A program made the position numbers and the translations under genes. A stretch of DNA of 41,512 nt from a virus, in IMG/VR virus record IMGVR_UViG_3300048585_000186, positions 1 to 41,512 of that record. One strand, given 5' to 3'. Positions 30,636-39,607 of this stretch are shown in pieces. How positions within the stretch are numbered: position 1 is the stretch's first letter; every line of letters begins with the position of its first letter. The notes beneath the pieces were generated by a model. It ran no database searches. It was given only the letters and a program-made list of their open reading frames with translations, and was not told the DNA's origin.

Positions 30636-31031
30636 ATGGCAGGCAAGGGAGCCACGCTGTTCGAGGTCGTCTACCTGGACACCGGCGAGAGCGTCCCGGT
30701 GCTGGTCGGCATCGGCGACGCGCTCGTCGCCGCCGAGTGGGCCAAGACGCAGGTCCCGCTGCCGGGCAAGCCCGAGCTCGCGGGCAAGGATCCGCTTGAA
30801 GCCGAGTTCCTGATCGAGGAGTACCGCGCCGAGAAGGCCGAGGTCGAGGCCGAGCGCCAGCACCTGGCCGGCCTCTACGCCTGCTACCTCGGGGCGCAGC
30901 GGTCGCACCTGCGGGACGCCGACCACGACCACCTCTACTGGCTGCAGCGGGTGACCATCCCGGACGACGAGAGCCCCGAGGCCGAGGAGTCGGCCGAGGG
31001 GGAACCCTCCCGGCCCTCGAGCGCAGCCTAG
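30636..31031 (+). CDS. Tail assembly chaperone, frame 0 (gpG-like)
   Basis: The 131-aa acidic protein (ATLFEVVYLDTGESVPVLVG, then FLIEEYRAEKAEVEAERQHL) lies between tail tube and tape measure. This is the place of gpG. It binds the tape measure before tail polymerisation. Its last codons contain a run of five G followed by AA (30998-31004), a candidate slippery site giving a longer product with the next frame. Confidence 0.75.
   Translation: MAGKGATLFEVVYLDTGESVPVLVGIGDALVAAEWAKTQVPLPGKPELAGKDPLEAEFLIEEYRAEKAEVEAERQHLAGLYACYLGAQRSHLRDADHDHLYWLQRVTIPDDESPEAEESAEGEPSRPSSAA
30998..31004 (+). other. Candidate -1 frameshift site in tail chaperone
   Basis: GGGGGAA sits in the frame-0 codons GAG GGG GAA. 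Slipping back one base keeps GGG pairing in the P site, then reads GGA ACC CTC CCG GCC CTC and continues open through the former stop into the 31037 frame. It is not a perfect X-XXY-YYZ heptamer, so the slip point is an inference. Confidence 0.5.
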
Positions 31032-31036
31032 CTCGG

Positions 31037-31222
31037 GTGGCCATAGATTCTATGCAGCCCGTCGGCCATCTCTGCGACCTGCTCGGGATCTCCCGGCAGC
31101 GTCCCGGCGTCTTCCACGCCATGGTCGACCTGCTGTATGGGGAGGGAGAGGGCTCAGGCGCGCCGACGGTCGACGCTCGCATCGACGAGCTCGCCGCCCG
31201 CATGGCGCGGCGGAGTCACTAG
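31037..31222 (+). CDS. Tail assembly chaperone, -1 frame portion (gpT-like)
   Basis: The 61-aa frame (MQPVGHLCDLLGISRQRPGV, then DARIDELAARMARRSH) may start at GTG 31037, but there is no good ribosome-binding site. Read upstream, the same frame is open across the end of the preceding gene and encodes a natural-looking TLPALERSLARVAIDS. Expression as the C-terminal extension of the chaperone by -1 frameshift is the preferred reading. Confidence 0.6.
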   Translation: MAIDSMQPVGHLCDLLGISRQRPGVFHAMVDLLYGEGEGSGAPTVDARIDELAARMARRSH

Positions 31223-31725
31223 TGGCGTCGGGCGCCAGCACCGCGATCGACCTGGCGGGGCTGCCGGAGACCAGGCGCCTCCTGCGCCGGTTCGAGCCCG
31301 ACCTGCTGAGGCGGCTCGACGCGAAGATGAACGCCACCGCGCGCGACCTCCGGTCCGCCGCGCAGGCCAACTTCGCGCGCACCGGCGCCGGCGGCAGCGC
31401 CTACCGGATCATCAGCCGGAGCCGCATCGACGGCTTCTCGAAGTCGGTCACGACGCAGGGCGGCAGCGTGGCGCCGAGGCAGAAGTGGTCCAGCGAGCCC
31501 GGCGTGCTCGCCGCAATCTTCGAGCTCATGGCGAGTCCTCGTGACGCACGACCGCAGAACGTGCCGCGCGTGCGCTCCCTCATCGCCACTCTGAACGAGC
31601 GGTACGGCACCCCCGGCCGCTTCCTCTGGGAGGCGTGGGATGACTCTGAGGGCGGCTACGAGGAGGAGGTACACGCCGAGATCAGGGCCGTCGAGGCCGA
31701 GTACAGCGCGAGGCTGAGTGCGTGA
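31222..31725 (+). CDS. Hypothetical tail-region protein
   Basis: The 167-aa protein has a long basic helix (LLRRFEPDLLRRLDAKMNAT, then ARDLRSAAQANF). A beta part follows (YRIISRSRIDGFSKSVTTQG) and an acidic tail. This resembles HK97 gp10-type tail-completion proteins. Its place after the chaperones and before the tape measure is not usual for that role. GTG 31222 overlaps the previous stop (TAGTG) and the stop overlaps the tape measure GTG. Confidence 0.5.
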   Translation: MASGASTAIDLAGLPETRRLLRRFEPDLLRRLDAKMNATARDLRSAAQANFARTGAGGSAYRIISRSRIDGFSKSVTTQGGSVAPRQKWSSEPGVLAAIFELMASPRDARPQNVPRVRSLIATLNERYGTPGRFLWEAWDDSEGGYEEEVHAEIRAVEAEYSARLSA

Positions 31726-34157
31726 GCGTGCTCGTCAACATCCTCACGACCTACAACGGCGCCGGCGCCAAGCGCGCGATGCGCGACCTCGGCGTCATGG
31801 GAAAGCAGGCCACGCTGGCGGGCTCGAAGATGAGCGCCGGCATGCTGGCCGCTTCGGCGGCGATGCAGCGCACCGGCGCGAAGACCGCCGCGCTCGGCGC
31901 CTCGTGGAGCAAGCGCCTCACGCTGCCCGTCATCGGCTTCGCCGCCGCCGGCGTCTACGCCGCCGAGAAGGTGGAGGGCGGCCTCAACCGAGTGCGCGCC
32001 GGCACGGGCGCGACCGGCAAGAAGCTCGAGGGCCTGGAGGACTCCTTTCGCAAGGTCGCGGCCGGCTCCGGCAAGGACATGGAGACGATCGGCAGCGCGA
32101 TCGCCGACGTGAACACCCGCCTCGGCCTCACCGGGAAGCCGCTCGAGACCGTGACGGCGAAGTTCCTCACGCTCAGCCGCATCACCGGCCAGGACGTCAG
32201 CAGCATGCTGACCGACGTGTCGAAGGCCGCGAACGACGCCGGCGTGAAGTCCGGCGAGATGGCCGGCTTCCTCGACAAGCTGCTGGTCACGAGCCAGCAG
32301 ACCGGCGCCTCGATCTCCTCGCTCGCCTCCGACATGTACCGCTACGGCTCGCCGCTCCGCCAGGTCGGCTTCTCCGTGAACGAGACGATGGCGACGCTCG
32401 GCGCCTTCGACAAGGCGGGCGTCAACACCAAGCTCGTCATGGGTTCGCTCCGCATCGCGCTCGGCAAGATGGCGAAGGCCGGCGAGAAGGACCTGCCCGC
32501 GGGCCTCGCCAAAGGCATCGCCGCGATCAAGGACGCGAAGACCGGCGGCGACGCCGCCGCCAAGGCGATCGAGCTCTTCGGCGCCCGGGCGGGCCCGGAC
32601 ATGGCCGCTGCGATCCGCGAGGGGCGCTTCGAGGTCGCGGACCTGATCACGAAGCTCGATGGCTCCGCCGGCGCGGTCGACCGCACCGGCAAGGCGACGC
32701 AGACCTTCTCCGGCAAGATGGCGGTGCTGCGCAACAAGGCGACGCTGGCGGGCGAGGGTTTCGGCCTCCTGCTGCTCCCGTACCTCGAGAAGATGGTCGC
32801 CGTCGGCGCCCGCGTCGTCGCCTGGCTCGGGCGCCTCGACGGCGGCACGCGCAAGTGGGTCTTGGGCATCGGCCTCGCCGTGGCCGCGATGGGCCCGGCG
32901 CTGGTCGTCATCGGCAAGGCGACGAGCGGCGTCGGGCGCATGGTCGGCGTGGTCGGCAAGCTGAGCCTCGCCTTCGGCAAGGGCGGCAAGGCCGCGCCCG
33001 CGTGGGCGCGCGGCATCGCCGCCGTCACCAAGGGGCTCGCAGCGTTCGTGAGGCAGGCCGCGCTCGCGGTCGCGAGCATCGCCCGCCAGGCCGCCGCCTG
33101 GGCACTAGAGACGGCCGCGAAGGTCGCCGCCACGGCGGCCACCGTCGCGCACTCGGCGGCGACGAAGGCGTCGGCCGCCGCGCAGTGGCTGCTGAACGCC
33201 GCGCTCACGGCGAACCCGATCGGGCTCGTCGTCGCGGCGATTGCCGCGCTGGTCGCCGTCATCGTCGTCCTGTGGAAGAAGAACGAGACCTTCCGCCGCG
33301 TCGTCACGGCCGCCTGGGACGCCATCAAGGCCGCGGCCGTGGCGGTCTGGAGCTGGCTCGCCTCCGCCTTCAAGAAGTGGGGCAAGGGCATCCTCGTGGC
33401 CATCACGGGGCCGATCGGCATCCTCGTCATCGCGGCGATCCGCAACTGGGGGAAGATCAAGGACGCCGCCGCGCGGGTCTGGGCCGCGATCAAGTCCGCT
33501 GCCACGACGGCGTGGAACGCCATCAAGGGCTTCCTGAGCCGCGTGTGGGGCCTCATCGTGGCCGCCTTCAGGCTGAGCCCGGCGGGCATCATCGCCGGCC
33601 ACTGGCAGAAGATCCTCGGCGCTGCCACGGGGATGTGGTCCCGCATCAAGGGCGTCATCTCAAGCGCCTGGTCGAAGATCGTCGGCGTCTTCTCGAACGT
33701 GGGCTCCAGGTTCCTCGGCATCGGCTCGGCGATCATCTCGGGGATCAAGAACGGCATCACCGGGGCCTGGGGGCAGTTCGAGTCCTGGTTCAAGGGCCTC
33801 ATCGGCAAGCCCGTCCAGTGGGCGAAGGACATCCTCCACATCGGCTCGCCGAGCCGCGTCTTCATGGACATCGGCGGCTACGTGGCCGAGGGCCTGGCAG
33901 TCGGCATCAAGGGAGGGGAGAGCGCCGTCCGCCGCGCCTCGCGCGACCTGGCCGGCTCGACCGTTCCGGGCTTCGGCGGGCAGTCGTTCGCCATGGCGGG
34001 AGGCGCCGGCGGGCGGAGAGTGTCGGTCGTCGTCATGCCGGGCGCTGTCCCGATCAGCATCGGCGGCGGCCGGTTCGGCGACGTGACGCGCTCCGACGTC
34101 GATGCGGCCATCCGGAAGGGCTTCCGCGAACTCGCCGCGGAGCTCTCGAGGAGGTAG
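31722..34157 (+). CDS. Tape measure protein
   Basis: The 811-aa protein sets tail length. The N-terminal 350 residues are the TP901-type core (AEKVEGGLNRVRAGTGATGK, DVSSMLTDVSKAANDAG, FSVNETMATLGAFDKAGVNT). Central hydrophobic helices follow (about 455-520, including NPIGLVVAAIAALVAVIVVL). Trp-rich repeats come next (AAWDAIKAAAVAVWSWL, ARVWAAIKSAATTAWNAIKG). The end is glycine-rich. At roughly 0.15 nm per residue it predicts a tail near 120 nm; this is an estimate. GTG start overlaps the previous stop. Confidence 0.93.
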   Translation: MSVLVNILTTYNGAGAKRAMRDLGVMGKQATLAGSKMSAGMLAASAAMQRTGAKTAALGASWSKRLTLPVIGFAAAGVYAAEKVEGGLNRVRAGTGATGKKLEGLEDSFRKVAAGSGKDMETIGSAIADVNTRLGLTGKPLETVTAKFLTLSRITGQDVSSMLTDVSKAANDAGVKSGEMAGFLDKLLVTSQQTGASISSLASDMYRYGSPLRQVGFSVNETMATLGAFDKAGVNTKLVMGSLRIALGKMAKAGEKDLPAGLAKGIAAIKDAKTGGDAAAKAIELFGARAGPDMAAAIREGRFEVADLITKLDGSAGAVDRTGKATQTFSGKMAVLRNKATLAGEGFGLLLLPYLEKMVAVGARVVAWLGRLDGGTRKWVLGIGLAVAAMGPALVVIGKATSGVGRMVGVVGKLSLAFGKGGKAAPAWARGIAAVTKGLAAFVRQAALAVASIARQAAAWALETAAKVAATAATVAHSAATKASAAAQWLLNAALTANPIGLVVAAIAALVAVIVVLWKKNETFRRVVTAAWDAIKAAAVAVWSWLASAFKKWGKGILVAITGPIGILVIAAIRNWGKIKDAAARVWAAIKSAATTAWNAIKGFLSRVWGLIVAAFRLSPAGIIAGHWQKILGAATGMWSRIKGVISSAWSKIVGVFSNVGSRFLGIGSAIISGIKNGITGAWGQFESWFKGLIGKPVQWAKDILHIGSPSRVFMDIGGYVAEGLAVGIKGGESAVRRASRDLAGSTVPGFGGQSFAMAGGAGGRRVSVVVMPGAVPISIGGGRFGDVTRSDVDAAIRKGFRELAAELSRR

Positions 34158-34161
34158 TCGC

Positions 34162-35772
34162 ATGCCGAAGGTGACTGTGCGGCCGACGAAGCAGGACCCG
34201 AACTACAAGCGCATCGCCGTGACCGGCGCCGGCGGCAACGCCACCACGGCCGTGTCGGACCAGAACGACGCCACCTACGTCCGCCGCAAGGTCGACGGCG
34301 CGCCGACCGCGCGCTTCCGTCTGGCGACGCCGGCGATGCCGGCAGGACACGACGTCGCCACCATCGTCCCCGGCGCTCGCCTCCGGCAGCCGACGTCCCG
34401 ACCGCCGAAGCTCGTCACGCTCGCCATGAGCGTCCCCGGCACCGGCAAGCCGAAGAACAAGATCAAGCCGACCGTGAACGGCCCCGCCGTGCGGGCCGGC
34501 TCCGGCACCGCCGCCTACACCTACGAGACGCCGGCCGCCCAGGGACGCATGGCCGGCCCGACCGGGCCCTGGAGCGGGCTCTTCTCGAGTCTCGCCGTGC
34601 GGGTCAACGACGGCCACGCGGCAGGCGACTCGAACCGCGCCTACATCTACGACCTGTTCGCCGACGTCTACTGCGCCGCCCGTCCGACGGTCGCGCTTCA
34701 GACGACGCCGGTGACGCCGATCACGGGCACCTCGTACCCGGAGGTCAACGCGACCTTCTGGGCGCTCGTCGAGGACTGGCAGGACAACGGCGGCGCGCCG
34801 GCACGCACCGAGGTCGCCTACGAGCTCAAGGTGTTCAGCTCCGCGCAGTACCTGGCCGGAGGCTTCGACCCGGCGAGCTCGCCGGCCGTGTGGTCGACGC
34901 AGGGTCTCACGGCGCCGCTCGACTTCATTGACGGCGCGACGCCGTCGTCCGAGCAGGTCGACGAGACCCCAGACGCCCCGCTGCCGAACGGCACCTACCG
35001 GGTCTACGCGCGCGGCCGGCGCTGCTTCGACGCCGCGCAGTTCGGCACCTGGGCTTACGTCACGATCGCCCTCAACGTGCAGCCTTGTCCGGCCCCGCTC
35101 CTGAGCGCGACGCTGGACGACGCCGCGCAGCGCATCATCCTGTCGGCCACGCCTCAGGCGACCGCAGGCGCCGCCGGCCCGCTCACGACGATCGAGCGCA
35201 GCGAGGACGGCGGCGCCACCTGGGAGACAGTGCGGGGCGCCGCGCCGCTCGCCGGCGCCTTCGGCGTCGCTGCCACGGTCTACGACTACGAGGCCGCCCG
35301 CGCGACCGCGCTGCAGTACCGGGCCTGCACAGAGGCGTCGTTCAACGACGTCCAGCTCGTCAGCGACTACCGCATCGCCGCCGTCGCCGGCACCCTCTCG
35401 CGCGACGCCTGGAACCTCAAGTGCCCGCTCGACCCATCGCTCAACGTGCTCGACGTACTCATCGACAAGGATCCCGAGTGGTCGCAGAACGAGGACGCGG
35501 CCACGTTCCGCCCCGTGGGCCGCAAGTACCCGGTGGTCGTCAGCATGAGCATCGGCGGCGCCGACGGCTCGCTCTCGGTCACCTGCCACACCGACGCCGA
35601 GTGGGCCGCGGTCGAGAAGCTCCGCGACCACGCCGGCGCGCTCCTGCTCGAGTCGCCCTATGGCTGGAGCCGCTACGTCCGCATCCTGCAGCGGTCCTGG
35701 AGCGAGACGGGGGTGCCCGGCGCGGCTCGCCGGCGCGCGGCGTTCTCGTTCCTCGAGGTGGGGGCTCCCTGA
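34162..35772 (+). CDS. Minor tail protein (distal tail region)
   Basis: The 536-aa protein follows the tape measure directly. The first half carries beta-sandwich segments and FN3-like stretches (TPVTPITGTSYPEVNATFWA, DAPLPNGTYRVYARGRRCF). The last part (SLNVLDVLIDKDPEWSQNED, VVSMSIGGADGSLSVTCHTD) resembles the distal-tail region of other siphophages. It probably links tail tube and tip. It overlaps the next gene by one base (TGATG). Confidence 0.7.
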   Translation: MPKVTVRPTKQDPNYKRIAVTGAGGNATTAVSDQNDATYVRRKVDGAPTARFRLATPAMPAGHDVATIVPGARLRQPTSRPPKLVTLAMSVPGTGKPKNKIKPTVNGPAVRAGSGTAAYTYETPAAQGRMAGPTGPWSGLFSSLAVRVNDGHAAGDSNRAYIYDLFADVYCAARPTVALQTTPVTPITGTSYPEVNATFWALVEDWQDNGGAPARTEVAYELKVFSSAQYLAGGFDPASSPAVWSTQGLTAPLDFIDGATPSSEQVDETPDAPLPNGTYRVYARGRRCFDAAQFGTWAYVTIALNVQPCPAPLLSATLDDAAQRIILSATPQATAGAAGPLTTIERSEDGGATWETVRGAAPLAGAFGVAATVYDYEAARATALQYRACTEASFNDVQLVSDYRIAAVAGTLSRDAWNLKCPLDPSLNVLDVLIDKDPEWSQNEDAATFRPVGRKYPVVVSMSIGGADGSLSVTCHTDAEWAAVEKLRDHAGALLLESPYGWSRYVRILQRSWSETGVPGAARRRAAFSFLEVGAP

Positions 35773-36872
35773 TGTACCCGGTCTCCGACGCCTTCCGCGC
35801 GGCCATCGTCGGCTGCGACCAGCGCGCCGTGGTCCGCGTGACGGTCGAGCTCGACGGCTCGGAGCTCGGCGAGCTCCCCTTCACGAGCGGCACGGTCGAC
35901 TGCGACGGAACGCGCGACGGAGCCCTGCGGGCCCTCTCGCTCACGGTGTCGCCGGACCCGGCCGCCTTCGACTGGCTCGCCAGTGCCGGCGCCGAGATCG
36001 TCGTCCGCCGCGGCCTCGTCCTTCCCGAAGGCACGGAGGAGCTCGTGCCGCTCGGCGTCTTCGTGCTCGACGCCGACCTCGAGGAGGCCGAGGACGGCAG
36101 CATCACGGCGTCGGCCGGCGACCGCTCGCGGCGCATCAGCAGGGCACGCTGGACCGACCCCTACGTGGTGCTGGCCGGTAGCGTCGTCGGCGACGCGCTC
36201 GCCGAGCTGCTGCGGGCCTGCTGGCCGGACTGCCCGGTCGGCACCAGCCTCGCGACGGCCGACAAGCTCACGGGCGCGAAGCTCGCCTACCTGGGCGGCG
36301 CCGACTCCGACCCTTGGAAGGACGCGCGGGCGCTCGCCGCGTCGGCCGGCCTCGACCTCTACTTCGACGGCGACGGCATGGCGCAGGTACGCGACGCGCC
36401 GGACCCGGAGAGCGACCCGGTGTGCTGGACCTACGAGGCCGGGGAGGAGGGCGTGGTGCTCGGACGGACCCGCAAGGCGATGCTGACGCAGCAGTACAAC
36501 GGCGTCGTCGTCACGGCCGAGGGCTCCGGGGTGGCGGTGCCGAAGCGGGGCGAGGCCTGGGACGAGGACCCGAACAGCCCGACGTATTCGGGCGGGCCCA
36601 TGGGGCGCGTGCCGCTCTTCTACTCCTCGCCGCTGCTCACGACCCAGGACGACGTCGACTCGGCCGCGGACACCCTCCTGGCGCGCGTCAAGAGGCCGAT
36701 CGAGCAGACGTCCTTCACCCTGCTGCCCAACCCGGCGCACGAGGCCTTCGACGTCGTCGAGTTCGTCGACCCAGCTGGGGTGGCGCGGCGCTACATGTTC
36801 GACGTCGTGTCGGTGCCGCTCGATTCGTCCGGCCCTCTCACGGCGACGGCGCGCGAGACGGTGGTGACCTGA
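35772..36872 (+). CDS. Minor tail/baseplate hub protein (DUF5047-like)
   Basis: The 366-aa protein (VSDAFRAAIVGCDQRAVVRV, LSLTVSPDPAAFDWLASAGA, VLGRTRKAMLTQQYNGVVV, LPNPAHEAFDVVEFVDPAGV) has the order of elements of DUF5047-type actinophage minor tail proteins. These are regarded as hub components of the tail tip. Tight overlap with the preceding gene and a 1-bp gap to the next support one operon. Confidence 0.7.
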   Translation: MYPVSDAFRAAIVGCDQRAVVRVTVELDGSELGELPFTSGTVDCDGTRDGALRALSLTVSPDPAAFDWLASAGAEIVVRRGLVLPEGTEELVPLGVFVLDADLEEAEDGSITASAGDRSRRISRARWTDPYVVLAGSVVGDALAELLRACWPDCPVGTSLATADKLTGAKLAYLGGADSDPWKDARALAASAGLDLYFDGDGMAQVRDAPDPESDPVCWTYEAGEEGVVLGRTRKAMLTQQYNGVVVTAEGSGVAVPKRGEAWDEDPNSPTYSGGPMGRVPLFYSSPLLTTQDDVDSAADTLLARVKRPIEQTSFTLLPNPAHEAFDVVEFVDPAGVARRYMFDVVSVPLDSSGPLTATARETVVT

Positions 36873-36873
36873 C

Positions 36874-39111
36874 GTGAAGGAGCTCGCCGAGGCGCTCAAG
36901 GCGCGTGCCGGCCTGCGCATGCGGCAGGGCGTCGTCACGGCGGTCGACGGCCCGACCTGCAGCGTCCTCATCGGCGGCTCGGACGTCCCGGTCGACGGCG
37001 TCCAGCATCTCAACTCGTGCGCGCCCACGGCGGGCGACGTCGTCTGGATCACGAGCGACGGCGCCGACCTGTGGATCATCGGTACGCACGGCGACCCACC
37101 GCCCATCGACCCCGCGCGCCTGCCTGCGTTCGAGACGTACTTCACGGAGGCCGACTCGGCCGGGCCTCCGGGTGCGGTGACCGGGCTTGCCGGCGACGCG
37201 GCCTTCAGCACCGTCGTCCTCTCCTGGGACCTCCCGCCCGAGGCCATGTGGCGGAGGTGGGAAGTGCGCGAGGGCAGCGCCCCCGGGTTCGCGCCGGGGG
37301 CGCCCATCCTCGTGACCACGGAGACCGTCGTCAGGATCACCCGCGAGACCGGCTCCGGCCCCTGGTACTACAAGGTGCGCGCCGTCAACTCGCGCGGGGA
37401 GGCGTCGCCCGACGTCGAGGCCGGACCGTTCACGCTGCCGGCGCTCGAGCACGTCGACCTCGGGCCGGGGTCGGTCTACGCCGCGAACATGGCCGCCGGC
37501 GCCGTCGACCTTGCGAGCGCCGCGGTGACCGGGCAGATCGTGGCCGGAAGGCTCGCTGACAACGCCGTCACGCAGGCCAAGCTCGCCAGCGCCGCCGTCG
37601 ACGCGACGAAGCTCGCCGACAACGCGGTCACGCAGGCAAAGCTGGCCGCGGGCGCCGTGGACGCCACCAAGCTCGCCGCCGCCGTGAACGCCGCCATCAG
37701 CAACGCCCAGGCGGCTGCCGACGCGGCCGACGCGGTCGCCGACTCGGCGCTGACGGCCGCCAACGGCAAGAACAAGATCGTCTTCTCGGCTTCCGACGCC
37801 AGCGGTACCGGCTACTCGGCCGGCGACGTGTGGTTCAAGAAGTCGGGCGCGCTCATCGTCGCCCAGTGGGAGTTCGTCGCCGGGGCCTGGGCCGCCAGGA
37901 CCCTCGACAACGCGGTCATCGGGAACCTCGACGCGGGGAAGATCAACGCCGGCACGATCGCCGCCGCGCGCATCGCCGCGGGCACGATTACCGGCAGCAT
38001 GCTCGCCGCCGACACGATCGTGGCCGGCAACATCGCCGCGGGCGCCGTCGGGGCGACCGAACTGGCGGCCGGCTCCGTCGTCGCCGGCAAGATCGCGGCA
38101 CTCGCTGTGACCGCTGCCGAGATCGCGGCGGGGACGATCACGGGGGCGAAGATCGCGGCCGCCACCATCGCCGCCGGGAACATCGTCGCGGACACGATCA
38201 CAGCTGCGCAGATCGCTGCCGGCACGATCACGACGGCCGAGATCGCCGCCGACACGATCGTCGCCGGCAACATCGCCGCGGGCGCCATCGGCGCCTCTGA
38301 GATTGCTGCCGGGGCCGTCGTCGCCGGCAAGATCGCCGCCGGCGCGGTCACGGCGACCGAGATCGCCGCGGGCGCCGTCACGACCGCGAAGCTCTCCGTC
38401 GGCGCGGTCACGGCGAACGAGCTGGCGGCGGGGTGCGTGACCGCCGCGAAGATCGTCGCGGGGACGATCACGGCCGACCGCATCGCGACGGGAGCGATCA
38501 CCGCGAACGAGATCGCCGCCGGGACCATCACCGCTGCGAAGCTCAACGTCGCCGACGTGCAGGCCGCCGTCGTCACCGCCGCCAAGGTCAACGCGCTGAC
38601 GCTGAACGCCGTGTCGATTACGGGCGGCTCGATCAGCGGCGTGAGCATCAGCGGGCAGACGATCACCGGCGGGCTCATCCGCACCGCCGCCTCCGGCCAC
38701 CGGGTCGAGATCTCGCCGCAGGCGTACATGGACATCAGGATGCCGAGCGGCTACTCGGGAACGGAGTACAGCCCGGCGGCGCTCGGCGCCTACTACAACG
38801 GAAGCGACCCGGACTCGCCCGTGCTCAACATCAGCGGTCCGGACATCGGCTGGGGTCAGGCCGGAATCACCATCACCGGCACCGGCATGATCGACCTGTT
38901 CCCGACCAGCCCGACGACCCCGCGCGTCCGCGCGTGGGGCGCTCTGCGGCTCATGGACAACTGCGCGAGCGGCGTGAGCGAGGACGGCATCTGGATCAAC
39001 GACCTCTCGACCGCCGCCCGCCGCTGGAAGCTCTACATGTACAACCCGGGGACCGGCTACAAGCTGTACATGCGCTACGGCCCCGGCGGGTCCGAGTACC
39101 GCGCCATCTGA
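36874..39111 (+). CDS. Tail tip fibre/spike protein with decapeptide repeats
   Basis: The 745-aa protein starts with a small OB-type domain (RQGVVTAVDGPTCSVLIGGS). An FN3-like domain follows (about 95-190: AVTGLAGDAAFSTVVLSWDL, WYYKVRAVNSRGEASPDVE). Next comes a long repeat region, with twenty exact-length decapeptides at residues 359-558. A C-terminal domain (about 610-745) is rich in Gly/Tyr and probably contacts the host surface. It is the likely receptor-binding or fibre-anchoring protein. GTG start, 1 bp after the previous stop. Confidence 0.75.
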   Translation: MKELAEALKARAGLRMRQGVVTAVDGPTCSVLIGGSDVPVDGVQHLNSCAPTAGDVVWITSDGADLWIIGTHGDPPPIDPARLPAFETYFTEADSAGPPGAVTGLAGDAAFSTVVLSWDLPPEAMWRRWEVREGSAPGFAPGAPILVTTETVVRITRETGSGPWYYKVRAVNSRGEASPDVEAGPFTLPALEHVDLGPGSVYAANMAAGAVDLASAAVTGQIVAGRLADNAVTQAKLASAAVDATKLADNAVTQAKLAAGAVDATKLAAAVNAAISNAQAAADAADAVADSALTAANGKNKIVFSASDASGTGYSAGDVWFKKSGALIVAQWEFVAGAWAARTLDNAVIGNLDAGKINAGTIAAARIAAGTITGSMLAADTIVAGNIAAGAVGATELAAGSVVAGKIAALAVTAAEIAAGTITGAKIAAATIAAGNIVADTITAAQIAAGTITTAEIAADTIVAGNIAAGAIGASEIAAGAVVAGKIAAGAVTATEIAAGAVTTAKLSVGAVTANELAAGCVTAAKIVAGTITADRIATGAITANEIAAGTITAAKLNVADVQAAVVTAAKVNALTLNAVSITGGSISGVSISGQTITGGLIRTAASGHRVEISPQAYMDIRMPSGYSGTEYSPAALGAYYNGSDPDSPVLNISGPDIGWGQAGITITGTGMIDLFPTSPTTPRVRAWGALRLMDNCASGVSEDGIWINDLSTAARRWKLYMYNPGTGYKLYMRYGPGGSEYRAI
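37948..38547 (+). repeat. Twenty tandem 30-bp (10-residue) coding repeats
   Basis: The unit A-G-T-I-T-A-x-x-I-A repeats twenty times without a length change over exactly 600 bp. Positions 1-5 and 9-10 are best kept (AGTIAAARIA, AGTITGSMLA, ADTIVAGNIA, ... AGTITAAKLN). Four looser decapeptides (DNAVTQAKLA-type) lie earlier, near 37555-37675. The alternating small and beta-branched residues suggest a beta-helical or fibrous stalk. Confidence 0.85.
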
Positions 39112-39127
39112 CGCAAGGGAGGACCTC

Positions 39128-39298
39128 ATGGCCGACGCGAACGCCGTGATCAAGTCCCTGGGCATGCAGCTCGCCCAGGCCATCGTCGACAAGACCATCG
39201 CAGAGGTGGAGGTGGCCGAGCTTCAGGGCCGCGAGGCCGCGCGCGCCGCGATCGACTCCGGGGAGGCCGTACCGGTCGCCGCGGAGGTGGAGTCGTGA
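39128..39298 (+). CDS. Small hypothetical protein after tail fibre gene
   Basis: The 56-aa helical protein (MADANAVIKSLGMQLAQAIV, then DKTIAEVEVAELQGREAARA) has GGAGG five bases before its ATG. Its stop overlaps the GTG of the next gene (GTGA). Composition and coupling support a real gene despite its size. Function unknown. Confidence 0.65.
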   Translation: MADANAVIKSLGMQLAQAIVDKTIAEVEVAELQGREAARAAIDSGEAVPVAAEVES

Positions 39299-39606
39299 AC
39301 ATCACCTACGCCTGCCCCGTCTGCGGGACCGCGCAGACGGCTACGGCGGCGACCGGCGCCGGCGTCGAGGTGCCGGAGTGCAGCAACCCGGCTTGCTCTG
39401 TTGAGCCGGCCTGGGGCGCCATCAGCCTCACGATGATGAAGCAGGCCGTCTCGACCAACATGGCGGGGCACCCCACGAACACGGCCGGTGCGCTCGCTCG
39501 CTTCATCCTGCGGCTGCTGAACCGCGCCCGGAAGGTGCCGGCCACGACCGACCCCGACGACGTCGCCGTCTGGACTGAGATCCTCGACCAACTGGCGAGC
39601 CGCTGA
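39295..39606 (+). CDS. Zinc-finger-containing hypothetical protein
   Basis: The 103-aa protein opens with CPVCG (about 7-11) and CSNPAC (about 29-34), a four-cysteine zinc site. A helical C-terminus follows (TNTAGALARFILRLLNRARK). GTG start coupled to the previous stop. The next gene begins after one base. Role unknown. Confidence 0.6.
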   Translation: MNITYACPVCGTAQTATAATGAGVEVPECSNPACSVEPAWGAISLTMMKQAVSTNMAGHPTNTAGALARFILRLLNRARKVPATTDPDDVAVWTEILDQLASR

Positions 39607-39607
39607 G

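Noticed and set aside
31718-34174. A second long plus-strand frame across the tape measure gene
   Set aside because: The composition is almost only Arg, Gly, Ala and Pro, with none of the tape-measure features. It is the +2 phase of the real gene.
37948-38547. CRISPR-like or iteron-like array
   Set aside because: There are no unique spacers of constant length. The 30-bp period is exactly ten codons in frame with a tail protein.
36874-39111. A diversity-generating retroelement acting on the tail-tip gene
   Set aside because: No reverse transcriptase and no near-identical template/variable repeat pair were seen in the window.
36838-39198. A very long open frame on the minus strand opposite the tail-tip gene
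   Set aside because: It is an antisense shadow produced by high GC and the repeat composition. Its product is low-complexity, has no start signal, and would overlap three well-supported plus-strand genes.
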